Shown one piece after another: positions 45,699 through 59,140 of a stretch of 64,000 bases of DNA (the first letter of the stretch is position 1; each line of letters starts with the position of its first letter). The translations under genes and the position numbers were made by a program. The stretch comes from Elmis aenea. Its lineage: Eukaryota > Arthropoda > Insecta > Coleoptera > Elmidae. The notes under the pieces were generated by a model, which saw only the letters and a program-made list of their open reading frames with translations, ran no database searches and was not told where the DNA came from. The stretch lies in NCBI GenBank assembly GCA_947652605.1, contig OX393578.1:32927470-32991469 (forward strand). Direction: 5' to 3'.

Positions 45699-46601
45699 AT
45701 CATTTGCATATTTTATTTATCAAGTTTTCTAAGAATAAGTGTACCAAATTATTATACCTTGGTGATTAACTTGATTGTTTGTTCGAATAACAGACGTCAT
45801 ACTTAAATCGCTTTTTGGAAAACTTAATATTAATTAACAATGTGGGCCGCAAGAATGCACTTAATACATTTGTTTAAACGGATTTAAAAAGCGATTTAGT
45901 TGGTAAAATTTTTGAATTTTATAGGCTTACCCATAATATTGTTGCCTTAGCATCAGTGCCGTAACGAGGGCGTGGCGAAAGAGGCGCCCGCCACGGGCGC
46001 AACTAGGTTAGGGGCGCAAAACGTAAAAAATTAATTTAAAAGTCCGCTATTTTATATTGTATTTTTAACTTTCGGCAATACGCCACCTTACACATACAAA
46101 TTCTGCAACACAGCGGGATTTCGCTACATTTGGTAACACTGGTGAGTTCCAATCGTCTCGAAGATTGAATTTATTCAATGGTCTCGAGTTAGATAACAAC
46201 GACAGCACCTAATATTACGTATAATCAGCGTCGTCTAATCGCGAGCGGTGGGGGGTGCACACTAAACACACTTGGAATTGAACACACCTACTTACTTAGT
46301 TGTATTGGTATATCCGCCAATGGTTTTAAGGTCTGTGGACCATATTATAGCGACTGCTGCGCGAAAACATCCCCACCGCTCGCTATTAGACTTGACGCGT
46401 ACTACATTATTCTTGTTGTCAATCGTAAGATCGGTTGTGTTGTTGCTGTGTCGTAATTATTATTAGGTATTTTCGCTCTTTTACGGAACAAAACATATTG
46501 GAAAAGACAGATAGTTTTGTTTATATGCAACATACTGGCTGCTATGAATAATTATATTGATAAAAACACAAATTTAGGTTAAAAAACACGTTTAGGGTAA
46601 T

Positions 46602-46787
46602 ATGTCACCAAAAAAATCTCATGGGGCACAGTTTAAAAAAATAAGAGAACAAAAGATTGAAAATATAAAGAAAAATGTAACAAATGATATTTTTATTAAA
46701 AATTCATCTACACCTCCAGTTCATACAGGCTTAATAACCGAATTAAATCTGACTTCTACAAGTCGTCGTGTTTCATGTGAAAATTAA
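46602..46787 (+). pseudogene. hAT (ZMYM1-type) transposase N-terminus
   Basis: It reads MSPKKSHGAQFKKIREQKIE, then NIKKN, and stops after 61 codons. The K-K-x-x-G-A-Q-F-x-K-x-R start is characteristic of the ZMYM1-like hAT transposase group. Downstream at 47630-47790, in shifting frames, YPDTENRHYDRKLFSVHYF and ENCFPCIIFGK resemble the following zinc-finger region. The part between is lost to the nested repeat. Confidence 0.6.
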
Positions 46788-46856
46788 ACAAAGGAGTTTA
46801 AGTACAATTAAACATCAAAACCAGGAAATCGAGAAGCAATGTAATAATGAAAATTT

Positions 46857-47505
46857 CCTTCATCTGTCAAATTTGCGTTTTCAACCAATCACTAATCTTA
46901 AATCTTCTAGAGATTACCAATAGGAGCAATATTACACGGTAATAATTTTACATTCCCCTGTCAGATGTTGATCCCCCCGTCAAATTTGCGTTTTCGACCA
47001 ATAACAAACTCAGATTTCCTAGAAACGACCAATAAACATAATCATACACTGATAATTTACTTTTCTCAATTAAGAGATTTTCATGCGTTTATTGGTCGTT
47101 TCTAAGAAATCTGAGTTTGTGATTGGTCGAAAATATAATTTTGGAGAGGGAATAAAATATTTTGGTCTTGATAATTTTTTGACAGTTTTCGGCGACCAGT
47201 AACGTTACTTTAATATAGATTAAACCACACCCCTGGCACACCACTCTGACAGTACTTGTCAAATTTGACATAACGTACATTTAATTCGAAATTAGGTGAA
47301 GGAAATTTTCTGACAAAATATAACTCGTGCATTGCAAATAATCTATAATTTTTGAAAAATCTTCACTCATGCAAGTTGAATCAGAAAAAATCACTCGTTA
47401 GTGCACGAGTGATTTTTTCTGATTCAACTTCATTCGGGCATATTAACCAAAAATTATTGATAATTTTCAATGCACTTGTTATTTATATTACTACTGATAA
47501 TTATA
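46857..47505 (-). repeat. Inverted second copy of the 17884-18491 repeat
   Basis: It matches 17884-18491 in reverse complement through ATCTGTCAAATTTGCG, GACCAATAAACATAATCA and GGAAATTTTCTGACAAAAT. It contains an extra perfect palindrome, AATCACTCGT/ACGAGTGATT, near 47388-47415. The boundaries are approximate. Confidence 0.7.
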
Positions 47506-48020
47506 TGGTGGATGTTAAATTAGCAAAAATTGATAATGTAAAAATAGTAGATTTTAATTATTCCACATCATGGCACATAACCAACTAACATCCAAATATT
47601 TGTTCAACATGAACTCGAGTTGTGTGATAATATCAGTGTTTATCCTGATACAGAAAATCGGCATTATGATAGAAAACTGTTTTCCGTGCATTATTTTTGG
47701 AAAAAATCAGGACTACTGCGGGTTTCCGAGACTGGCAGCATTTGAATCCTATGTTACTGTGTCACAAAATTCATTATACTATAATAAAAATAACGTTGAA
47801 TGAAAAACTTTAATCAAAAATTAAGAAAGGTGGTTTCATAGATGATAAATTACAAGAAGCAATTTGAAAAGAAAAATAAAAGTGGAGGCATATTTTAAAT
47901 GGATGCCATTCTGCACTGCGTAAATTTTACTTATTACATTAAAATTTTTCAAAATTTTTGTCATTTTTGGGTTAAGTTAGACACTTGCCACAGGCGCTTC
48001 ATACCCTCGTTACGGCACTG

Positions 48021-49658
48021 CTTAGCATAGTTTCTTAATGTTCCTACAGCTTATGCCAGAACAATTCAAAATGAGTGAACTATATTTAGCATATTTTATA
48101 ACTCTGAGATTATTTTCATTTAAAAAACATTAGGAGTGGTTTTTAAAATCATGTTAACGATCAGAGAATTCTTGTTTTTCAAATTATTAAAAGTTATTAT
48201 CTTAAGAGGCCATACAACTTTTACTGGAAGCATTTGCAAACACATGTTCATACACAGAGCCGATCATAAGGTTTGCGAGGCTGTGCGCGAAAATAATTTG
48301 GGGGCGAAAAAATTAAATATTATTTACTCATTAAAGAGACTTTTTTTTCAAATTAAAAGCATCGCCAGCGACCGGACTACTCCCGGACCGTTTCCAGAGC
48401 ACACCCGGCACTTCCCTATCACCGGCCCTGCGCGTATAAACTTTTTATATTATTTAGGTCAACAGAATACACTGTTAAAGTTTTGCCAAGTTTACAGAAA
48501 TATGCTATTAGATCTAAAATAAAAATGAAAAATAATGACATACTCATATTCAGAAGTAATTCTCCAATTAGAACGAGTTTATTCCAACACAGCTTTAAAA
48601 AAAAGTGGTATATAAGAAATTTTTTTTTCGATAGTGGTAATGCAAAAAATGTATTCTAAATAAAAAAATGTAGCTTAATATGTCCGTAATACGTACAATT
48701 TTTATCATTACTGTTCATTTTTTGTTTTGATCAATAGCAAAACTTGCTTGCACAGTTGTACATGTTAAATTAAGTTGTTTTTATTTTATTTTATTACGTT
48801 TAATTGTGTCCAATGTAAGTGGAAACGATGAAACGATATTATATTGTTGAACTAAATTTAGTAGTAAAAACTTCAATAACAGAGGGATTTATTATTACTA
48901 TTTGTTCTTTAAGTGTATTTTTGACATGTGTAATATTTTAGTTTTTACTAAATTGATAACTGAGAATAAATTTTGATAGAGAAATTGACAGTCTGTTTTT
49001 TTCTGAATTGTGATAAAATTTTTAAAATTTACTTTTTTATTATTTATTGTTAATAAGAGCAAAATTACTATAACTACTGTATTAGTGACACTGGTTGGCA
49101 TACAATTTTGATACACAATATTTTTAAACACAAAACTATAATAAATGAATGTACATAAGTTTAATTAAGAACCACTGATTCATTTTCATAAAATCTCTTG
49201 GCGATATGCAATAATACCAGTTTCAAAATTCTAGTTCATTCATCAGTTGCATTCTTAATTATTTATTTTTCCATGAATGAATAATATTATAACCGACGAA
49301 TAAACTAGTCATTAGTCTTGTACTTCGATAAGATATTACGGAAAAAGAAGTGATTTAAAATTAAACTTATTTATATTAATAAATGAGTCGCATAAATATT
49401 AAAACCACATCATATACCTAATAGGTGAAGTTAATAATCTCAATTATTGATTCTTATATTTATTATGGATATAAACATTTTAGAGTAAAACAAAATATTT
49501 TAGCCTATAGCTAAACGTGTGTCGACATAAGCGGAGTTAAATTGTCACTGCTGCTAATAATTTTAAAAAAATAAGAAAATTTTACCAGCACTGCACCAAC
49601 AACTTAATTTAAAAATAGGTACACATACAAGTAACTGGCCAATAACAAACAATTTGTT
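48021..49658. other. Intergenic; possible solitary hAT end near 48240-48430
   Basis: A 128-codon + strand frame (48136-48522) crosses a G+C-rich patch that ends CACCGGCCCTG at 48431. This looks like the end of a hAT element (CAGGGCCGGTG in reverse) without a partner end. The frame itself has no domain likeness and is probably not a gene. Confidence 0.35.
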
Positions 49659-52600
49659 TCACTTCGAGATTTGACGAGGTCTCATTGCAAAAATATGTTG
49701 CGGGTCACCTTCATGTTGTTGTTTTTGCCGATGTAAATGTATACGAGCATGAAGGAATAAAATGTAATATTTAAAAAAATGGGCTATAATATAAGAACTA
49801 AAACAGAGAACTGGTTTTTATAGAACAAATTGTTTTAATAATGATTGAGATGAAATCGATTAAGAATGAAGGAGTTTGGGTTGCATACGAAAATCCAGAA
49901 AATACAAATATGTCACCCACGACAGTTATTCAAAAAGGCAAAAAGTTGTAAATAATTTTTTTTGCGATCATTAACTACATACCTTAAAAGTTGTTTTTAA
50001 ATATTCAGTGTTTTTTTTTATGCGCCAATACGTAACTTTGTTATATCTTATTACTTTCTTGAAACTTTAACAGATAATTGCCTCCTAGTAGTTGCTGACA
50101 TGCTGACTAGTTAAACTTTAAAAGTATTTAAGAGCAGGTATTGGAAATCGACAGAAAAGTGAACGACTCCCGGTTCCGACTCCTGACTCCGACTTTCGAC
50201 TCCGACTCCTGACTGACTCTCGACTACGACTCCGACTCCCTATCCCTGATTAATTAGATGTTTCTTATCCTCTGTAAATTTTACTAAATTTCAAATACCA
50301 AAAGTATTTTTTGTTTAATGGAACACTTTAAGAATTTTTTAAATTTTAATAAAATATTTAATTATCGTCCAAAAACAACCGCCAAGTTTCATGTCTAAAA
50401 TAACCGTTTTTGAAATAATTGTGATTTTAATAATAATTTATGGTTAACAACACAATAATAAAATAATAAGGTAGGTAAATCACAAACAAAGGTTTTTACT
50501 CAATAATGATAACTTAAAATACACTGATAAACATGTATCTACCTAATTTTAAGCAATTTTATAAAATTACAAAACGGAAACAAAAATTTGGAAAGTTATT
50601 GCTCTTTGGATTTAATTAAATATTTAGTAAAAGTTGCTGTGTTTTTAAAGAAAACATTTTATTTCTAATTGTTTTAAATTCTTTTCCCAAATAAATGTCT
50701 TCAAAAAATGTATTTAAATGAAATATGTGTAAACATAAATAAACACGGATTTCTGGTGACAAAAATTTAAAAAACATTCAAAGATAAAATTAAAATTAAT
50801 GCAACTGTGTAGTTGTTTTAATCATTGACTTTGACGTAATATTAAAATCCATGAGTAAATCATAGCAAAAGTCAAATTACAAAATTACGTATGGGTTATA
50901 AAAATGCTTTTTACGCAGTTCTACTAAATGATTTAATTTGTTTAAATAAAACTGTATGTTATTCTTACTAAATTATTTTTAATGAATGAGCAATACTACG
51001 TTTCAAAGCAAATATTTCACAAGATTTTTTGAAATTGCGAAATCTCAGATATTGACCTACCCCTTAAAAAACTAAGTGCCCAATGAATAATTACTACGTG
51101 TAACACTTTTTAAATCTGTTTTGCATTCTTAACATTAATTAACTTTCAATATAATGTCATTATAGCTCACTTTATTGTTTGACATTGTAAATATAAACAT
51201 TTCTAGTTATTTAAATTTAATTAATCTTGCTTTAAAGTGGCACTTAAATTGATAATGTTTATTATATGAATATAGATTGACTAAAATAAAGTAAAAGAAT
51301 GTTTTATGACAGATTTCTGATACTTATATTCAAGTACAATTAAAAAATTTATTTATTTTTAAATTTGTACAATAACGGATAAGGTATGAAATTTATTATT
51401 TTTATTAAAACTCCCTAATTAAAACATACTTAGAACCAATTGTTTTAGGTCTAATTTTATAAATTTCTTGCAGCACACTAACAGAAATATGGCATACTGA
51501 TATACATACACTAATAGTATTATATTAAATTAATTTCTTTTTTAATAACCGTACTTATTTAAGAAATACTTAAAGTAGCCGATATTTTGTTAATTTAAAC
51601 GAAAATAAAATATTTAAAAGTAGCAGCTACAATACAATCGGAACCGAAAATAATTTTTCGTCCTACGAGATTTTCAAGTTGTTCGGCTTACGAGTTAAAT
51701 TTCTCCATAAAAAATAATATAAATTGAATTAATCCATTTAAGACCCCCAACATATACCCAATATAAAACATTTTAAGTGACCATTTCGAAAAATCATGTT
51801 GGTAAAAATGATAAAACAAGTAATTAATTTCAGTAATTGAATGTGTATAATGATAATAATAACATATACGCCAAAGTATACAGTACTGAAACTCGCGCAT
51901 CTCGAACGCGCATGTGTGGTATCAACAGGACGGGGCGACCTGTCATATCGCTCGAAAATCTCTAGCTGCAGGAAAACTTTCCAGGACGAATCATTTCACG
52001 TGGTACTGACTTCCCATACCCGTCCCATTCCCTCGATCTTACCTATTTGAAAACGGACCTTTTGTCAATTTGCTTCTGTTGGTGTGTAGGTACTTAAGGT
52101 GTTTCAATGTAATACTCGCAAAGTAATTATTTTTCGTCGAAAAATAATAAAACACAATTAGACAAGTTATAAAATGTCAATTACTACAACGATTTTATGA
52201 AAAATAATAAATAACTTTTAAACTCATTTTTCTTAAAAATATTCCTATGCATGTACTATTATTATTTATTAAATATTAGTATTTATTAAATATTATTATT
52301 ATTATTTATTATTGTACTATTATTATTTTAATGCACTTTCGGATTTAGAATTTAATTCTTAATCAGAATAAATAGAAAAAGTGTACCATGTATAAAAAAA
52401 AAGTTAATCGCCAGTCTGACGTATTACATCGTAAAAAAAACCATTTGAACGTCGACGAAAAACGCTTAAAAACATTGTTCGCCTTTCAAATTTTTGGTCA
52501 AATTTCAATTTGTTCGAATTTCAAACTATTCGAATTTTAAGGGTTCACTGTTTAATAATTTGCTAAGAACAAGGACCAAAGGTATAACTTGTATGACTTG

Positions 52601-53393
52601 AATTATAATTCTTTACAGAATAATAGTCCTAATTTATTTTATAAATTGACATTAAGCTATTTTACTACTTAATCCCTTTACCTTTCTACCTTGCGGTTTA
52701 AGGTTGGTTTGAAGTTTATGGGTGTCTGTTTTCAGAAATATTTACAATTTTTTTATGCCAAAAAAAATATTATTTTCACTCCAACAATGATGTGATTTTC
52801 AAACGCCGAACGCAATATTTATAAAATCTAACTTTTCGGAAATGCGTTAAATCCATTGGATTTAAAACGCGTAGGTTATGTTATTATCTAATAACCATAA
52901 AAAAGACAAAGCAATGCGAAATAAAAAATTTCCAACTTGCAGTATTATACAAACGTAAATGCATAAAATTATATTTTTTGTTAATTGATTTATTCTAATT
53001 TTTTTGTAGTAACGCTCATTCCTTGCTTAAACCCTGTATTTTTTTTTAAATTTTTACGGTATTTTTAAAACTTTTAAAGTTCCTAAACGAAAAATAACCT
53101 CAAGTTTTCATATTCTGTCGCGATTTTTGTACATAAAAATTTTGTTATTCTGCCATCTATGCAGAAAAAATCTGTGAATGCTGAGCTTAAAGTTAATCTT
53201 TACGATTGTTTTGATAACACCATATAAGCTCCAAATGAATGTGTCAAACTTGCGTAACAAACAAATGACGCATGTAATATAATTTTAAATAACATAAAAT
53301 AAACATTAGCTCAAAAATGTACTAAACAAACTTACCTGTATTCTGTATTATTTGCACATAATTAACTGTCAACTTGTTACTGTTAATTTTCAT
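49659..53393 (-). CDS. Tentative two-exon gene for a 60-residue protein
   Basis: Candidate exon 1 (53336-53393) reads MKINSNKLTVNYVQIIQNT and ends in a consensus donor GTAAGT, phase 1. Candidate exon 2 (49659-49783) has acceptor TATTATAG and a phase-1 frame reading HFFKYYILFLHARIHLHRQK, then QQHEGDPQHIFAMRPRQISK and stop. Joined, they give 60 residues with a short hydrophobic stretch (about 21-30) and a basic, Gln-rich tail. There is no PY motif. The phase agrees with the neighbouring membrane-protein genes on the same strand, but the exons are short, so chance is a real alternative. Confidence 0.22.
50160..50250. repeat. GACTCC-repeat block (hAT subterminal remnant?)
   Basis: About ten units of GACTCC/CGACTCC end in CCCTATCCCTG. 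CAGGGATAGGGAGTCGGAG-type ends are usual for some nonautonomous hAT elements. No second end or 8-bp duplication was found. Confidence 0.45.
51900..52480 (+). pseudogene. Mariner transposase fragment plus 3' flank
   Basis: WYQQDGATCHIARKSLAAGK at 51918-51977 contains the second catalytic Asp of a mariner transposase. In another frame RGTDFPYPSHSLDLTYLK follows, matching the region before the third Asp. From about 52105 to 52475 the sequence resembles the arms of the elements at 14391 and 17471 (TTTTTCGTCGAAAAATAATAAAACA, TTAGAATTTAATTCT). This links those palindromes to a once-autonomous mariner. The fragment is frameshifted and lacks both ends. Confidence 0.65.
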
Positions 53394-55560
53394 ATATCGG
53401 TAAAATAGATAAGATAGTAACGTAAATGAATTGATATCAGGTTTTTATCTCCTCCAGTTGCCAATATGAATCGAACCACTTTTGTATCGATTGTCCTAGT
53501 GGAACAATCTATAAAATATTATAAAATGGGCATTTGTTTTTAAAAATAAATGAAAAACATATTACCTTCTAGATTTTTACATTGTTTACCGGTGTTGTAA
53601 AAGCAATTTACTAACTTTTAGTTAAGCAATTATTTCTCTAGCGCCTTAGCCCATAACTACTGAATATTTCACCTCTGAGCAGCAACGCGACTAGTTTAAA
53701 ATCGTAGACTTAACTGAACAATTAAACAACTTAACATGTGTAGTAAATTAATGGAACCTGCACCATAAATAATTAGAGATAAAGACTATTATACCTAATG
53801 TGCTGTGACGTACGTATCTCATACGTACATAGGTGATTTTACCTTTTGTTTATTTGCTGATACGGTTTTGCTATTTCATTCAGTTATGTTTGACAATGGT
53901 CCTTTGTTTTCGACCAAAAAATATTTATTGTAGTTTAGTCTGTCTTTTATTTGCCAAGTATTATTTGATAGTACCACGACTAATGTCGTAAGTTTTTATA
54001 AGCTCGGCACACCAACTGTGACATTGAATACAGTGGTGTCGTATACAAACAATCTTTGTTCCACGGATAACTGAAATTTTAAAGGATACTTTCAAAAGTT
54101 TCCCAATTATATTTTTAATTCCTTGGCTGTAATTTTATTTTCTTCCGTTTTTTTATGTTAACGGTTTTCTTTTTAAGTATTTTCTTAAGAATTTAACCAA
54201 ACGACAGACAGAGAGTAAAATATGTTTAGACATCGTATCCATGTGACAAAATTCTCGCTTTCGGTAAAATGAGGCATTTGATAAAAAGGCGGATGTCAAC
54301 ATTTGCCTGCGACATTTATACTTTATGGATAAGTTATACAGTTATAGGATCATCATTAAGGGTAAAATTTTACTTTCAGTTTTTGCAATGCAGTTTTGTA
54401 GTTCAGTGTAATCTTTCATTAAGAAGTATATAATCTTTATTAGAATTCACCTTTCAAAATGTTGATTATGTAATCTGTTTAAAATTTATGTAACTGTTTG
54501 CTGTTCTCGTAGTAAAATAAATAATCACAAAATTTTGCAAAAACAGAATTGGCTGATATTAAACAAGAAATATTTTTCAAATTGTAATTACTTGTTAATT
54601 TGGAGTTACCTAATACTTTTGTGAACAATTTTATCAGTTATAATCATCATAAATTAATTTTTAACAGTATAAGAAAGTATTTTTTGTCTTTAAAAGTTTA
54701 TTTTGAAAATAGTTATTAGGCAAAAATGTGAATTAATGAAAATGATTCCGTAGAAAGGACAGTTGAAGAAAACAATAATTTGTACAAATAAGTAAATTTT
54801 AAAGAAAGAATCAAATTTTTCTCTTTTTTACAATACCTACAAACCACAAACGTAAAATTAATACCCTAATGAAACAAAATTACAGTTGAAAAGTACGATT
54901 AAGTGAACGTTTTAATAGCTGGTAATTATAATATAGAGTAACTTCTTGTTTTCAGCTTATTTCTTTATTATTCGTCCATTGTTGTAGTCAGTCTTTGATA
55001 GTTTGCATTAACTTTTTTGCGATTCCAGTAATTTTAACGAATTACTTTCTAATAACGTTTAATATCGATATAAAGACGTAATGATTCAGTGGACAATACA
55101 AGGATAACAATTGTTAAGGACATCATGTTACAATACAAATTAAATTACAAGTAAAGCTTCGTGGCAGTTTGTTGTTTTATGACATTAATTTTAGCCGTTT
55201 ATTTGAAATTTAGTTTCTTAGTTTCTTTAGTTTTTCTCAGTATTGCCAGTATTGCAAATTTTGCCTGTGCTAAATTATACGGTAATATATGTGGCAAAAA
55301 CTAACTTCAATCCAAGATGGACTTGCACCACTTTCAAAATAAACTGCTCATTTATATACTGCAAAATAAAATGCTATTCAAAACCGCATTTAGACCTTCC
55401 TACTGAGGTTATAAGTTGAGAAATGTAACAGACTTTTCTAAATAGATAAACAAAACATTTCTACTCGAGTTTATTAGTTACTAAGACAGAAAAAGAAAAA
55501 TTTGATGGACTCTTAAATTACATTATACATCTCCTCCTTTGTGGCGGCACCCAATTCCAT
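53394..55560. other. Intergenic A+T-rich DNA, nothing recognised
   Basis: No domain-like frame, convincing exon or paired repeat was found. Confidence 0.4.
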
Positions 55561-55984
55561 ATCGTTTTGGTCCAACGGTCTATCATTATCCGTTGAAGGT
55601 ACCATCATAGTCTTTTAACTTTTATTGTTTTTCTTATATTCATGTCCATACCTTTTTTATTTCATATATCTATGTTTCGTACGGGGTCCGTTGTCCATTC
55701 CATATGCAGCATTAGCGCCAGTAATACATCTCCATTGCGCTGAATTTAGGTTTCTTCTATTGACTTATTTCCCAAAGTTCTGCCTCATATATACTAATAC
55801 TTTCAATTATTGCTTTTTACTTTTTGGTTTTTGTATTGTTCGTTATTTTACAATCCCATTTTAGGCTATGCAATTCTTTGATGACTGCGCTTCCTTGGTC
55901 TATTCAATTTCTTATTTCCTGATCATATTTGCTGTATCTTTTATTTTAATTCTCAGGTACTTGTTCTTGACGAAAACAACTAAA

Positions 55985-56180
55985 ATATTGTATCGAGAGG
56001 GTGAAACAGGCAGTGTCTAAACGATGGAGTGAAGACGAAGAAGAAGAAAGAAGTATTTGCAATAGTGTTGTTATTTAGATAGTCACTTAGTCTGCCTACA
56101 GGGGTATATTTTGTTTTAGACGTATTTGTTGCCAATCCCCATTTTTTTAACATATAATTGATGTTCTCCATCTTCTGCTA
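55985..56180 (-). pseudogene. LINE reverse-transcriptase fragment
   Basis: The minus strand reads ENINYMLKKWGLATNTSKTK, then YTPVG. The M-L-x-x-W-G-L-x-x-N-x-x-K-T-K motif follows the YADD box in LINE reverse transcriptases. Only this segment is readable. Sequence down to about 55550 on the same strand may be more of the same element. Confidence 0.6.
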
Positions 56181-57739
56181 ATATTTGTTAATCAACAACC
56201 AACTGGAATTTGAGTAATTTATTATTTCCTACAGGCAAACGTATAGGCTCATGGTCACACTTATAATATTAATAGTACCTAAATGTAAAGTCTACTTGAA
56301 AGTAATTCTAAGGCAGCGGATGAAGGGGTGACATATAAATTACGCAGATTGAAGCTGCTTTATGCGAATACAGTCAATGGATCATTGTAAGCAATCTCCA
56401 GCCTTTTTTATTAAAAGGAAAAGGGCAACAAAACTGATCTATGAGTGCAAGTGGATGCCTAAATTGGAAGTTGCAGCGCTGTGCTAATAAATCTCGAACC
56501 GAATATGAATGAATATTGCACATAGAATTTAAACTAAGGTCACATTTTATTTGTTAAGCCCGATTAAACACATTTCTTCGAAGGTTGCGTATCGCCTTGT
56601 GTTTAAAACGCACTAAACATTATCAAAATTGAACCGAGTTCTAAAAAATGTTTATCGCAAATTTATCGCAATTTTATTGTATTTTACAACTTTATTATTA
56701 TATTATTTACACATACATACATACATAGTTTTGATACTTAAGAATTACTTATAAGCTATTCTCATGTAATCGAATGACTTTTATTATTATTTACAGTTTA
56801 AAATGTTTTTTGACACAACGCTTTTATACCTTATACATATATACATTGCTATTTACATTTTATACAACTATTTCTACTTTTAAAACTTATCAGACTGCCT
56901 TATCATTACGAAATACACGCGATGTTTCCATTAAAAATAAATGAAAACTGCGTATAATACTTAAGTAAACTGTAAAACTGATGTTTCATATTTGTTTTTA
57001 AATATTTGTTTAAAAAATATTAGCTGTTAAAATTAGTTACATCAGCATATCTTGTAGAGTTTCTTGGGAAAACTATCATCGGTGCTGAATTTAGTTTAAT
57101 GGACATTAAGCTAAAGCAATAATATTTATGCTCCAAATCGACTAAAAAATTAAATGTAGAAACTATCTTGAATCCAATTTAAAAACAGTTTAAAATTGCT
57201 AAAAAAGAAAATTAGAATAAAATACATACCGCTAACAAAATACAGTGATTATTAACTTCATCCGCAAATTCATAGGTGTAACTTGAAATTTATTAAAACC
57301 ATCATTTAAAAAACAGCTCAAAACCTTAATTTAAAGTTGTTTATCATACTGATTTTGAAAACATTAATGGAGAAGTTTTCGTTACACATCAATAATTTTT
57401 TGTGAAAATCAATAAAACTTTAAAAAAGTATTCATTCTGTATTTTCAAAAAGTTGATATCTTGATTGACCATCGATATTTTCTATGTATATGTAGTTTGC
57501 AAGTTCGTTAAAAACGAGAATAAAGAATTTTGCACATCGTAAATAAATTTAGGAACCACATATGAGGATTAATAAATTACAAGATCATATTTATGATATG
57601 CATCTCACTGCTGATCCGGCATCTCTCTGCTAGTTCTAGCCTATAACATGTTTTTAGATTCAAAGTAAAATCAAAATGAGAACATTTTCTTTTTGTAATA
57701 GATTGTATAATAAAATGTTCACAATAAAAGATTTTACTT
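56181..57739. other. Intergenic DNA, nothing recognised
   Basis: Short frames only; no paired repeats or splice-supported exons. Confidence 0.4.
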
Positions 57740-58395
57740 GTTTTAGAAGTTAAAGTTAAAAAGTTACCAAGCAAGGATAAAGGAGGTTCAAATTTTAAAT
57801 ATTTAGGAACGATAATTGCAGAGAATGGTAAATTGAAAGAAAAGTTAAATAACAGAATAGCTACAACGACGAAATTTTGCCAGCCACTATAAATGCTTGA
57901 TAAGTAATAAGGTCTCAAAAGAAACTAAGACGCGAGTATTTAATGCAGCGTACGTACCAATTCTTACTTATAGTTCAGAAACTTGGGCACCAACACGATA
58001 GAAAAAAAAACAAAAGATACAGACGCAGAAGATGAGATTTTTAAGAAGAATAGAAGGATGTAGTGTGATTGATAAAAGACAAGCAACGATAATATCAGAA
58101 AAAGCCTAGGAGTGAAAGACAAAGAATAAAATGGAGACACACCAATTAAGATGGCTGAGACATCAACTACCCATGCCAGAAAAAAGATTTGCAAAAAATG
58201 GGATGGAAAACGAAGTTTGAGGAAAAAAGAAGTAGAGAAAGCCCAAGAACTAAATTGAGAAACTAAGTAATACACAGACTAGAAGAAAAAGAAGTCAGCT
58301 GGAGAGATGTGCCACAGTTAGTCAATGATAGACAAGGGTGGAGAAATATAATCAAGAACTATGTACAAAAGGACCCGAATAAAAAGAAGAAGTTA
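57740..58395 (+). pseudogene. LINE reverse-transcriptase C-terminal region
   Basis: In shifting frames the + strand gives FKYLGTIIAENGKLKEKLNN, FNAAYVPILTYSSETWAPT, KMRFLRRIEGCSVIDKRQ and QLRWLRHQLPMPEKRF. These match, in order, the end of the LINE polymerase and its tail (FKYLG, PILTYGSETW, FLRRIEG, LRW-x-x-H). Multiple stops and frameshifts mark it as dead. The sequence ends in an AATAAAAAGAAGAAG tract, the likely 3' terminus. It is the same family as 4395-4735. Confidence 0.8.
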
Positions 58396-59140
58396 AAAAG
58401 TAAGAGATTCCAACATAAATCAAAAGTGTTTTAAAACTTTTCATCGAAGTGTACATATGGAAACTGTAAAGACGTTATGTACTAGATAACTAGATTTACA
58501 CAGTGTTAATTTGGAATGAGCAATAAGACTGGACAATAAAAGTGAAATACAGCTAAGAAGCTTCAATTTCATTGGCCGATCTGAGAATTAACGCATAGCT
58601 ATTTCTGTTTATACCCATAATAGCTGATAGCATAAGCAGCCACTAAAGTTTTACAGTTTACTTAAAGAGAATTAATCTAAAGATCTTTTGAGATGTCTTA
58701 AGCTATCTTATCACATTTTAAATACAACGTTCCTCTGTCTGATCACATAATCACCGCAAAATACATGCAATACAAATTTTTAATCTCGTTTTAAATCAGT
58801 TTTACTTTAAGGAAACAAAGGCCGAAGAGAGATTTAACTATTAATTCTATATACGTCACTGAGTATTTATGTAAATACGAGAGAGTTTAGAATATGTTGC
58901 CATTGTTATCAAAGTGATCGTTTGATTTCAGAATGGCCAAATAAATATTTAAATTTCATTGTTGAATAAATAAGAGCTTAAAAACTTGTAGTCGTTGCAA
59001 ATAATCTGTTGTTGATCATGTGATCAACAGAGGTTACATTTTCACAAATGCTTTTATTTACACCCTTCAAATTAGGTCACTTTGTTAGTCAACAATTTTG
59101 GTTGCACTTGAGTTAGGTGAAGTACTGTCTAACGTCTTTT

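Larger units (their letters stand above)
45954..48020 (+). mobile_element. hAT element with ZMYM-like gene remnants, target duplication CTTAGCAT
   Basis: It starts CAGTGCCGTAACGAGGGCG and ends CCCTCGTTACGGCACTG, with CTTAGCAT exactly on both sides (45946-45953 and 48021-48028). The interior contains a hAT/ZMYM1-type transposase beginning (46602) and a decayed TTF-type zinc-finger region (about 47560-47810). These are separated by an inverted copy (46857-47505) of the repeat at 17884-18491. The reading frames are broken, so it is inactive despite the perfect duplication. Confidence 0.85.

Noticed and set aside
48136..48522. 128-codon + strand ORF as a host gene
   Set aside because: It crosses a G+C-rich patch that looks like the end of a hAT element (CCGGCCCTG) and shows no domain or conserved-looking core.
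57964..58275. 103-codon minus-strand ORF with hydrophobic composition
   Set aside because: It is the antisense of a recognisable LINE reverse-transcriptase tail; the A-rich sense strand produces Phe/Leu-rich antisense frames.
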